DNA of 14,697 nucleotides from Gymnopilus junonius (Eukaryota > Basidiomycota > Agaricomycetes > Agaricales > Galerinaceae): contig JADNYJ010000735.1 in NCBI GenBank assembly GCA_015501075.1, forward strand, positions 1-14,697, given 5' to 3'. A program made the translations under genes and the position numbers. The notes under the pieces were generated by a model. It was given only the letters and a program-made list of their open reading frames with translations. It did no database searches and was not told where the DNA came from. Shown here piece after piece: positions 1 through 8,131 of this stretch (positions are counted from its first letter, which is position 1; each line of letters begins with the position of its first letter).

Positions 1-1126
1 TCTTCCTGGTAAAACATTGCCACTAGTCTCAGAGGCAATAGCAGGATGCGTATAAGCTCCTAAGAGCCGATCCATTCCTATTTGGAAACCGGTCTGTAAT
101 GGTTTGTCCTGTAAAGTGGAATTTGTTACTGTTGGTTCAGAAACGGAGGCAAAGCAGTTGAAACAAATAAATGAAATGGGGTTGAAACGGTTCTAACCAT
201 ATTCAGGGTGATGATGATGATGCACCACAGAATTTCTTCCATTTCGCGAATGAATTTATGTCTCATCTCGACAAAAAAGTGAGAAAAAAATATGAATACA
301 GGACTCACAGTCTAAGTTAAAAAAAAAGTAAAACAAATGTGAAGTTCAGTCATCTTGCAGCAAGATAGTCGACGCTAATTAGTTACCTAGAAAGCAAAAT
401 GATTAGTCAATTCGAAAGAGACGAGTCATATTAGCCAAAGCATCAGAGAAAATAATTTTTTGTAAACCAGATTTTGAGTCTTTAAGACTAATCGAAAAAG
501 AAGCATCATGCAGCATGCAGTCCAATGAAACTGCAGTGTGTTTATTAAAGAAAAAACCTAACCTTTGTCCAATGCCTTTCCATACCCTTCAAGCGTAAAA
601 TGGCGTCCACGCGTTTCAGACTAACCCCATATCGCTGGGAAAGTTTTCGTGGATTGTTGATCATAGGGTCGGCGATGAATTTAGAGAACATTACATCCTT
701 TGCATAGTCTGATATAGGAGGCGGAGGCTTAAACGAAGGGTTCATAGGAAAAGGCTAAAAAACAAATGAGTATCTGCTTCGTCACGCGTCATAAGGAAGT
801 GTAGACTCAACGGTATCATGTTCCAACCACTGCCTTGGTTTGGCAAACTGGTACTTGTACCCGATCTTTTCCATGAATTCTCTATATGTCGATGGATGTT
901 TTTCACGCTCGCCCTGCTCCTGTGCGCCCATGTCCTCAAGTTCTGGCATCTCGCCCTCGCCGTCGTCTGAGTCCGACAGCACATCAGACGTGGGTGTCCC
1001 CTGCCTTGCATGGCGAGAAGAATGGATGGCCCTGCATTGGGTAACACTAGAGGTACTTGCAACGGGGCGAGCTAAAGAACGAAAACATGATCTGAAAGGG
1101 GAGGAGAGGTGGTGGTGTGTAAACAT
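1..1126 (-). CDS. bot1: Mitochondrial small-subunit ribosomal protein, Bot1/mS45 family (3' end off the window)
   Basis: Three exons are visible: 1126-812, 754-563 and 108-1 (open at the left edge), giving residues 1-105, 106-169 and 170-205 in one frame. The N-terminus is rich in Arg, Ser and His without acidic residues up to a RAIHSSRHARQG stretch, as expected for a matrix-targeting presequence. The core runs from KPRQWLEHDT into PFPMNPSFKPPPPISD, then LSQRYGVSLKRVDAILRLKG, then DKPLQTGFQIGM, which I recognise as the 'eukaryotic mitochondrial regulator protein' family (S. pombe Bot1, yeast Mrps35/mS45), needed for mitochondrial translation. The first donor is GTTGAG at 811, not the later GTGACG, because only it joins the exons in frame. 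An in-frame upstream ATG at 1201 is possible, but the 1126 start gives the better presequence. The last intron is unusually long (454 nt). Confidence 0.85.
109..562 (-). other. Long intron (454 nt) of the Bot1/mS45 gene
   Basis: Donor GTTAGG follows an AAG codon at 563, and the acceptor is TTTACAG before GAC at 108. The phase is 0 on both sides and the joined protein reads HWTK-DKPLQTG, matching the family without a gap, so no coding exon seems to be missing. The length is several times that of every other intron here. Inside, on the minus strand, a TGACTAATC branch-like site and a TTTTGCTTTCTAG acceptor are followed directly by GTAACT at 386. I see no convincing box C/D or H/ACA snoRNA in it. 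Confidence 0.75.
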
Positions 1127-1172
1127 TTGACGAACGGTGCAGAGCAGAAATTTTGAAGGATTTTTGAGAACG

Positions 1173-1180
1173 GTCACGTG
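1173..1180. promoter_or_regulatory. CACGTG (Cbf1/bHLH-type) site
   Basis: GTCACGTG lies 47 bp upstream of the preferred ATG at 1126. In yeasts this octamer matches the RTCACRTG sequence bound by Cbf1. The role here is inferred only from sequence and position. If translation began at 1201 the site would be inside the coding region. Confidence 0.25.
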
Positions 1181-1357
1181 GTAGCGGACAAACAGGTGCA
1201 ATGCTTAACCGTTCAACTTGAATGGGGACCAGCAATGCGCTAGGAATTCAAACTCCGACGCAAGCAGACTGAGGTGGCCAAAATCTGTAGCGAGCTCGAC
1301 TCATCAGATAGAAACTAGTTTATAGGGAGAAAAGTGCTCGCATATATCATATATTTA

Positions 1358-1500
1358 AAATGTCCGGGACAGAATTTTAATTAACTGCCCTGAAAGCTTT
1401 GAATGGCACACATATTCTTTTTGCCTGCTATTTTGGTACTACGGATTTCTGCAATTCACTATCTTCAACGCAATTTTAAGAAATTCTGTCCCGGAGACTT
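1358..1500. repeat. 143-bp element with ~20-bp terminal inverted repeats (MITE-like)
   Basis: The left arm at 1358-1377 and the reverse complement of the right arm at 1481-1500 match at 18 of 20 positions, including 15 in a row (TCCGGGACAGAATTT). The interior of about 103 bp has no ORF. Each arm also contains a near-palindrome (TGTCC-G-GGACA in the left arm). The layout resembles a small non-autonomous DNA transposon remnant, but I cannot see a clear target-site duplication. Confidence 0.5.
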
Positions 1501-1739
1501 TTTTTAGGATCCTCTCAAATACAGATACATGTTATAAAATATAAAATACATGTAGAACTGGAGCCTGGCCGCTCAAAATGAGGAAAAAGCAGGATTTCAC
1601 ACCCTTAAAAGGAAATTGATGGCGGTGTCAGGGTCCTCAAACTGCGATATTGGCGCGTCGCGTCCAAACGCGTCTCGAATAATAACCCATTATACTCCTC
1701 CTCTCCAGCCGTGAAGGCTTGAAGTCATACTTAAATGAT

Positions 1740-2030
1740 ATGCCAAAGCAACGGTCTAAAAAGCAACGCGTTCAAGCAGCCTTTAACATCACAAAACTTC
1801 ATGCAAATTGGAGAAAGCAGAATCACCTCGGAGACGACCTCGAGCTCGAAAATATCGATCCCAGGCAGATAGAAATAGAGCTGCTACAAAGGGACACAGA
1901 TAGGCAGAAGCTGAGGGCAGAGAGAAATGCTCAGAAGTTGAGAAACAAGACGAAGGAGGCAGAGAGGGCGGAGAGGATGAGAGACATACTTCGAGAGGAG
2001 AACCGATCATTCACTCCTTGCTTTTTTTGA
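1740..2030 (+). CDS. Small basic coiled-coil protein, unrecognised
   Basis: This is an ATG-started ORF of 96 aa. I do not recognise the family. The N-terminus is very basic (MPKQRSKKQR). From about residue 38 to 86 it is almost entirely charged, with Glu, Arg, Lys and Gln in a heptad-like pattern (IEIELLQRDTDRQKL, then KLRNKTKEAERAER), so it should form a long helix or coiled coil; it ends in a short hydrophobic FTPCFF tail. A pyrimidine-rich CTCCTCCTCTCCAG about 32 nt upstream could be a 5'UTR tract or a splice acceptor, in which case this would be the last exon of a longer plus-strand gene. It could also be a remnant of a mobile or repeated gene family. Strand-specific codon bias is not strong enough to decide. 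Confidence 0.35.
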   Translation: MPKQRSKKQRVQAAFNITKLHANWRKQNHLGDDLELENIDPRQIEIELLQRDTDRQKLRAERNAQKLRNKTKEAERAERMRDILREENRSFTPCFF

Positions 2031-2254
2031 GATAATTCGTTTTATTACAACGTTATAGTACTAGTATCTACGTTATTTCAGTGCAGAATGCCTCTGTGGT
2101 TAATAGATACGACGAGAACGACTCTAGACTATTGCTTGGGACTGCCATCAGCGGGAGTTTCCAAATCCGGTAGTGGCCACTTTTACGGTCACAAAAGTTT
2201 CGCAGGGCTGCCGGTCCCCAGTTCAACGTTCAACACTCAAACGAACGCTTGTCT

Positions 2255-3693
2255 ATGGACGGCCAACTCTTTGCGCTTCTCCGCCAATTCTACGCTTTGA
2301 ATCCGACCAATATCATCCTATTTCCGAAAGATTGCTTACCGCAAGATATAAATGATTTTCTTGTGAATGATGTGCTCTTGAGTCAACATTTTCAAAAATA
2401 TCCACCTTCACCTCAATATCAAAAGCGATTCTGGAAATGGGTTATTCAAAATCTAGAGGACTGCGCAAGGCAAGCTGATGCCAATGAGGCATGTCATTCT
2501 TGTCAAGTCACACGCATCTGCCAATGAGTTTTGCCAGTCTAATAATGACTTCGAGATTGACTCTCGAATCTATGATTACTACCTTGGCCTTGATTCTACT
2601 CCAGAACGGTGAGGTTTATTTTTTGAATGACTTGACACAATACTTAACAACGATTTTATTCTTTAGTCAACAGAGTTTCTCTGGTTTCAATCTCCAGGCT
2701 CCTCCTTCACAATCCTATATTACCCACTTTTGGAGCACCGACGGTCCGTTGTCAAGAACGCAAGTCGACTTTCCGAGCAATCAATCGACTACTTTAATGG
2801 AATCTCGGACTACGATTGAAAGCGGTACAACAGGTCTGCGGACATGGCTCGCCAGCTTTGTTCTTTCCCAATACCTCATTTTTCACCCAGGTATTTTTTC
2901 TCTGCCCTAGACTTTGCCCTTTCTGACAGCATTATTGCAGAGTTGATTTCTTCGAAACGTATTCTTGAACTCGGTTCGGGAATAGGATTCCTTGGAATTA
3001 TTGTTGCAAGTCTCCAACAACTTAATAAAACAAGTCAGCAGTCGTCATCCACAGGCTCCCTCTGGCTTACAGATGTCAACGTCGAGGTCTTGAGCCGATG
3101 CCGGGATAATGTTCAACTTACTTGCAGTGCGCTCTGAGCGTAATTCATTGTTTCCGCGACGTCCTGACTTCTTATCAGATTTGTCGTCATTACATCAAAA
3201 TATAAACTATCTCAAGCTGGATTGGACGGAGTCGATAGACGTAGAAGAGTCCTCCGGACTGGCAACCTTCATCCATGAGAAAATAAATCCAGATCTCATT
3301 CTTGGTGCAGACATTGTAAGTTTGATCTTGTCTGCGCCTGAGGAATTGAGACGAATGCTTTCCAGGTTTTCGATCCATCTCTCGTTCCATCGCTGGTAGG
3401 CACTCTAAGGATTGCTCTTCAGCAGGTTAATCCAAAGAACGAACCCAAAGTTGCTTTGATTGCACTTACTATCAGGAATGAGACTACAATGAATAAATTT
3501 CTCTCAAGTGTTCGAGGTCGGTGCTAATAACGGATTATATTTCGTCCATTGAAACTAAGGCTTTTCGTCAGATTCATCTCTACTTCTGGAAGAAGTGGAT
3601 GTTGGCTTCCAGGAGACATCATTTTCGGAAATAGTTGAAGCAAACAATTCTTTAGAAGATGTCCGGTTATTCCGTATCACAACAGCGGCATAA
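2255..3693 (+). CDS. efm3: EF-2 protein-lysine N-methyltransferase (FAM86/EEF2KMT, Efm3-like)
   Basis: Seven exons, 2255-2488, 2538-2608, 2667-2890, 2941-3126, 3179-3315, 3366-3516 and 3572-3693, join in frame to 374 aa. The N-terminal FAM86-type region (residues 1-105, YPPSPQYQKRFWKW) leads to the family signature ESRTTIESGTTGLRTW, which closely resembles human EEF2KMT. The Rossmann core follows: the SAM-binding ELGSGIG loop at 186-192, the acidic Asp221 in WLTDVN, LDW at 252-254, and ADIVFDP at 282-288, whose D-x-x-F fits the DXX(Y/F) hallmark of family-16 methyltransferases. Family members trimethylate one lysine of eEF2 (human K525, yeast K509). The first intron (2489-2537) uses a GC donor; the rest are GT-AG. 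The start is the first ATG of the frame. The 3' end faces wss1 with 118 bp between the stops. The broader FAM86-like group also includes Efm2 (K613), so the exact site needs orthology. Confidence 0.88.
2489..2537 (+). other. GC-AG intron of the efm3-like gene
   Basis: The exon ends GAG and the intron starts GCATGT and ends TTGCCAG. The 49-nt length is typical for this window. Splicing here is phase 0 and gives DANE-SNNDFEIDSR without a stop. The nearby GT donors either give a stop or leave an intron of about 30 nt or less, so the GC donor is the best reading. Confidence 0.65.
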
Positions 3694-3811
3694 TACGAAG
3701 AACGGTCCTAGATGGTATAGTACATGACATGCTCGACAGGGTATTGAAACCCAAGGAAATAAAGGGAAGAAAAAGATAACAAGTTGAATCCGGTAAACAG
3801 TCGGAGTCAAA

Positions 3812-5169
3812 TCAACTGTGAAGTTTTACTTCACCACAGAATCGGCAGGTCCAATGGTCATGGGGATTTCCAACCTCACCACATGTCAGACACGACCATC
3901 CCTTGCGTTCATCGTAGGGCCTGCGCATGCTGCAGGCGTCGCATTGTATAGAACGAGCAGAATTGACCAAGGTGCATGTAGGGCAGGGCCATTCACCAGA
4001 GGAATTTGATTGGGGAAGGCTCTGTAACTTTTGAACTGGGTTGCTTCGGAGGAAGGAAGGCTTCTTCGTTGTTGAAGTCATTATTGGAGTTGTAGTCGGG
4101 ACATGACTTGTGTTGATAGATCGAGACGAGAGAGGAGCCTTCGCAGGTTCCTTGGCTTTAGGAGCCACTTTTGAAGAGCCAGCAATACTGTTGGAAGAGC
4201 TTGGTCGCAGATGGACATCTTTTACAGTGATAACGTCTTCGTCCGAGTCGTTTCCGGTCAGATCAATTACTTTGCTCTCCACGCTCTGCTTTGCTGCTTT
4301 ATCGGCTTCACGCTGCGCATCGGCACCGGAAGCACAGGATTTCTCGTCTCGCACCCTTTGTTCCGCTGCCTGAAAAATATGTGCTCGTTATCGAGAATAT
4401 TTGCTAACACGGGAAATAATTCACTCACCCTCGCTGCCAATTCTCTGGGTGTCAATGCGACGTTCCTGCTTGGACCACCAAGCCGACCACCTGAGCCAAG
4501 GACACGAGCAGTTTTCAAGCGCTTCTCTGCAGCCTCTATAGCTCTGAGACGTGCGAGATGTGGTGGGATATTACGTGAAACGTTTCCGCCTAGCCGTTTG
4601 CCTTCAGAGAAGAACCCTTCGCCAGCATAGCCAGAACGCTGGAGGGCCTCATATTCCTCTTGCAATTCCGAGAGGTACTTGTAGAATTTATCATCATGCG
4701 GGCCGTGGACGTTGTGAGTGAGCTAGATGAGCAATATGGGTAGTATACTTTGGTTAGAGGTTGAAGTGCGACTCACCTCATGGAGCATAGTCCCTATAAC
4801 CTCTTCCTCAGGCAAAAACCAGTCTGGAGAGTGAGCAGGTCGCAGTCGAACGAGGATTTTCTGGCCCATGTTCACATCTACGCTTTGGTGAGATCGGTAT
4901 ACAGATATGAATCGGAGAAAACGCACTAAGTCCTATTTAAAAGACGTCAGTGAATAGGAAATTGAATGGACACTTGTGTAGGAATGCAGATGCGTACCGA
5001 GTAAAGAAGGATTATCAGGGAAGAACTCCGCAAGGATGGGCAACACCCATCCCCTCTTCCTCATGATAGGCTTGACGAGTGAAGCTACCCTCTGGAGCAT
5101 GTGCAAAGCCTTGTCGGCATTTTTCATGTCGTTGAGGTGGGTGAAAGACTGAATGAAGATATCTGGCAT
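3812..5169 (-). CDS. wss1: Wss1/SPRTN-type DNA-protein-crosslink metalloprotease (WLM domain, SIMs, two zinc fingers)
   Basis: Five exons, 5169-4998, 4932-4927, 4877-4777, 4722-4429 and 4369-3812, join in frame to 376 aa. The WLM domain fills the N-terminal half. The catalytic HELTH is at residues 92-96 (zinc ligands His92 and His96, base Glu93), followed by NVHGPH with the probable third ligand His102; an intron splits HE from LTH. A SUMO-interaction motif VIDLT (225-229) sits before an acidic run and a second hydrophobic VITV (237-240). Two zinc fingers close the protein: a RanBP2-type with Cys320, 323, 334 and 337, and a second with Cys351, 354, 366 and 369. Wss1 is a DNA-activated protease that degrades SUMOylated proteins crosslinked to DNA, working with Cdc48. 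The domain order and length fit fungal Wss1. The start is the first ATG before the conserved FTHLNDMKNADKAL segment. Confidence 0.92.
4927..4932 (-). other. wss1: 6-nt micro-exon (GACTTA) of wss1
   Basis: On the minus strand AAATAG precedes GACTTA, which is followed directly by a GTGCGT donor. Including it gives NPSLL-GLN-VNMGQ, the motif expected in WLM domains; skipping it stays in frame but turns GLN into a single Asp. The flanking introns are 65 nt (4933-4997, with CACTGAC branch site) and 49 nt (4878-4926). Confidence 0.7.
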
Positions 5170-5350
5170 AGTGATGGTATAGGATAAAGATTGAGAAAGG
5201 AACAGGTAAGAGCCCTTTTTATTGGGCGCTTGCGTAAGTGCGCATGGCTGCTTATGTGTGTGACAGGGGTATAATTAGACGCGTCAGTTATTCTCGTGAT
5301 GAATAATGTCACGCGTTTAAGTGGTCACAACGAGAACCTGCGAGAAATAT

Positions 5351-6338
5351 TCAGACTGCAGGTGTTCTGGCATTAGATAATCTCAGAGGAAAAACATCCC
5401 ACTGCCTTCTCCGCCTCATCTTCTCCGACACCAACAAGTCCAACATGCCCTTCTCCGCAGTGGGCACAGCCACCACCTTCACCTTGCGCCCCATCTCAGG
5501 CGAATCGTCCACCTCTGCCTCCTCGCCTCTCTCATCCTCCACCAGCTCGTCCTCGTTCAAGTCAATATCCCCGTTGAATACCTCGTCAGGTCGCGCGGGG
5601 GCCGGTGCTGGCTGACCTGTGGTAAGCAGCGAAAACGGTGTCAGGATATTCGAGGCGATGAACCTCGAAGCGTCGTCCAAGATTGTGCGCGGCTTTCGTA
5701 AGGGGATGGAGGTCAGGAGATAGGTCTTTCCTTCCCAAGCAACGGACGGTGATTTGCCGCGTGCTGGGGGCGGAGGATACGCTGGATCACAAGTGAACTG
5801 GACAGAGATCTCGCCTGAATTTGGATCATAGGAGAATTTAGGCAGAGGATGGGAGTAAGAGTTTGGGAATGGATGTGATACGGGTCGTCTGTGACGCAAC
5901 ACCAGACGGCCATCTGCAAAAGGTTTGAGTTTCCGTCGAGTTTCTTTTGAGATAAGAATTTACCTTCGACATCGATAGCATGCCCAGCTGACCTCGAACA
6001 CAATGTCCCAGAGGTGTCTATGAAGAAGACCTAGTAGTTTGAGCGCTTATTAGTTCGAGGATTGAAATACAACCTAGTAATACCTGATTATTGGCTTTGG
6101 GATCTCGAAAGGCTGCCAAGGAAACAATTCAGAAATCCGTACACGCATACCATGAAATCGTCAGACACAGCTTACTCTCAACATGCGACTTCTCCTTCTC
6201 TGGCCACAGCGCTATCTCAGTCCCGTCCTCGATCTCATCTCCGGTGACATCGAGGAGACGTTCAGCCGCCACGGACCTAATGACGAAATATCCTCCTGGA
6301 AAACCCGACCTATCGATCTGTTTCTCGTCAATCATCAT
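5351..6338 (-). CDS. Beta-trefoil (ricin-B-lectin-like) protein with acidic C-terminal region
   Basis: Four exons, 6338-6176, 6112-6084, 6030-5964 and 5913-5351, join to 273 aa. The N-terminal part has the repeat pattern of a ricin-B-type beta-trefoil: GGYFVIRSVAAERLLDVTG with GTEIALWPEK (residues 15-48), then NNQVFFIDTSGTL with AGHAIDVEDGRLVLRHR (62-95), each a 'residue-GxxLDV-x-D' turn ending near a Q-x-[WF]-type core. No signal peptide is visible, so it is probably cytosolic or nuclear. Residues 202-223 are strongly acidic (Asp/Glu runs), followed by a basic KMRRRRQW. I infer a fungal conserved family of unknown function; sugar binding is not shown. ATG codons at 6338 and 6335 are adjacent and either could be used. 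The stop lies 181 bp upstream of the wss1 start on the same strand. Confidence 0.75.
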
Positions 6339-7002
6339 GATGAAAGTTCAAAGGCGATATGAGTATGGTCGTGTGTCGAAAGGCAGTTATCTAGCCCAAA
6401 GCAATGGAAGCTACTGCGGGAAGCAGCAGAAGCACAGCCTGGAATGGATCTATTCATAGAGTAGAGCCCATATGTACATTCCGAGCGCTGCAATTATATC
6501 TTATCAAAAGTGTACTCAGGCGCTTGGAAAATGTATGCTTTGCGGATTGAAAGTAATAAATACATATGCTCTGTGACTGAAAGAAACCTTTGGTTAAATC
6601 TGCATAAGAGTTCCAGTCATCTGGAGCCACTCATGACATTACAAATATAGGATGTCTGATGAAAGGATAAAGGAAAAAAGAGGATGAATATATGCATTAC
6701 CTATCGCTAGGGGGGAATACCAAGGGGATCAATCGAATGTATTAACCGACCGAAGCCAACAGAAAAAAAAAAGATAGGGGCCAGCTACTCTTTACTCAGC
6801 AACACCAGATGATGGGAGAGAAGAGAAACGAAACAGCAAAGGACGGCACGAGGGCGATTAACCACAAGAGGAGAAATAACACTACAATGTGTAAGGATTA
6901 CAAAGAACCGGGACCTGTGCGAGCAACGAAGGGACGATGCGAATATCGAATCGAAGGTTAATATGCGAGAAGAGAAGAATTCGACCGCTTGAGACGTGTC
7001 GC
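6339..7002. other. Intergenic region, trefoil promoter side and R3HCC1-like 3'UTR side
   Basis: This 664-bp stretch holds the upstream region of the trefoil gene and the downstream region of the next minus-strand gene. It is AT-rich with short A runs. I see no supported ORF, RNA gene or repeat in it. Confidence 0.5.
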
Positions 7003-7918
7003 TTACTCGGCAACCACGAGGCCTCCCATTGCCCGATGAATATCCCTCATATGATCAACACCGTTTCCCTGTGGAGGAGTAGAGCTCAGGCTACTGCCAC
7101 TGCCACTACCATTCAACACTCTGGGACCAAGACCAGGATGCCTAACGCCCAAGGCGGCGCCCAACATTCTCTTTCCAGGGTCCCCAATCCTCGGCCCGCT
7201 TAACGACTCATGCTGCTGCTGCAAACTCGTTGTCAGGATGGCAGGGTCCGAAGGGAGGTTAGTACTCGTGCCCGCAACAGCCTCGCCGAGAGATGAGCTG
7301 ATGAGTGCATTGAGGGTGGGATGAGAAGGCAGGGACGGGAGCGTGGGGGAAGATTGGCCGTCTGCCCGCTCAGGAATGACTACGTGTTGGCCATTGGACG
7401 CGGAGGAATGGTTGTTGCGGAGCTGGTGGTTGCCGCTGTTGTTGGCATGGCCAGTGGAGTTGGAGTTGCTCCGAGAATTTGGGAATACGGACATGGACGC
7501 AGCGCGAGGATTGTGAGAGCGAGAAGGATTTGAAGTGTGTTGTCCTCGGGAGTTCACTGTCTGGATGACGGCTTGAGCATCCGGGCCATCGTACGGCCTG
7601 ATTGTGGCGGACTGTCCGTTGGATGCAGTGAGAATGGGGGGAGGAAAGGCAATGGTGTTAAGATAAGCACGCTTGGCTGGGGCCGAGTCAGAATACAGGG
7701 ACAAAGGGCAGAGGGACAAAAGACATACCGACGGTGGCATCCTGGAAGACAATCAGAAGACTGGTGTCGTCTCTCCATTTGATCTTGAAGCCGCCGGCCA
7801 CCTGCTCATACTCAGCAAAGGCAGCCTGGATATCCTTGGTCTTGAGTTCCTTGGGAAAGCCAGTAAGATAGAGGATGCGGGTGACGGAGGCAGACAAGCC
7901 CGAGAGAGAAGCGGCCAT
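7003..7918 (-). CDS. R3HCC1-like protein with atypical RRM and disordered tail
   Basis: Two exons, 7918-7729 and 7676-7003, join (G + CC, phase 1) to 287 aa. Residues 13-80 form an RRM-like fold: RILYLTGFPKELKTKDIQAA, then GGFKIKWRDDTSLLIVFQDA, continuing over the intron into TVAKRAYLNTI. This is the pattern at the C-terminus of animal R3HCC1/R3HCC1L proteins (FPKELKTEDL, F-x-IKWVDDTHAL), probably an RNA- or protein-binding module. The rest is low complexity, rich in Ser, Asn, Pro and Gly with a QQQ run, and looks disordered; no R3H domain is present. The start at 7918 has a good context (CTACAATGGCC) after a pyrimidine-rich leader; an in-frame upstream ATG at 8065 is less likely. The start is 213 bp past the EF-2 stop, so the promoter is short. 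Confidence 0.82.
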
Positions 7919-8131
7919 TGTAGAAAGGATAGTGATAATAGACAAGAAAGACTGTTTTAAAAGGCTGGTAACAGTAGTTGGACAGAATGAGATCAAAACA
8001 TTTTCACCTTGGCTATCTTGAAACACTTGCGTTGTCACAACTTTCGCACGGTTACCAGAATGCAAATAGATTCCAAGTATGTAAAAAAACTAGTACAACA
8101 AATTTCGATTCTATCTCGTCACGGTCATTCA

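Larger units (their letters stand above)
1127..1739. other. Divergent intergenic region with an inverted-repeat element
   Basis: This 613-bp stretch separates the minus-strand mitoribosomal gene from the plus-strand small ORF. It contains a GTCACGTG site near the mitoribosomal start and an imperfect inverted repeat at 1358-1500 flanked by AT-rich sequence (ATATATCATATATTTAAAA on the left, TTATAAAATATAAAATA on the right). I find no supported gene in it; the ORFs opposite the presequence are shadows. Confidence 0.6.

Noticed and set aside
109..562. A box C/D snoRNA inside the long intron
   Set aside because: TGATGC and CTGA-like motifs occur on the minus strand, but the C box is imperfect and there is no terminal stem around them.
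784..785. GTGACG donor at the end of the first mitoribosomal exon
   Set aside because: It would put the next exon out of frame and into a stop; the GTTGAG donor at 811 gives an in-frame join and the expected length of the family motif.
2088..2355. Plus-strand ORFs overlapping the start of the efm3-like gene
   Set aside because: They are in other frames from the FAM86 reading and have no recognisable motif; the region before 2255 is more likely leader or promoter.
4110..4630. Plus-strand ORFs across 4110-4373 and 4211-4630
   Set aside because: They lie opposite conserved Wss1 exons and show no family features.
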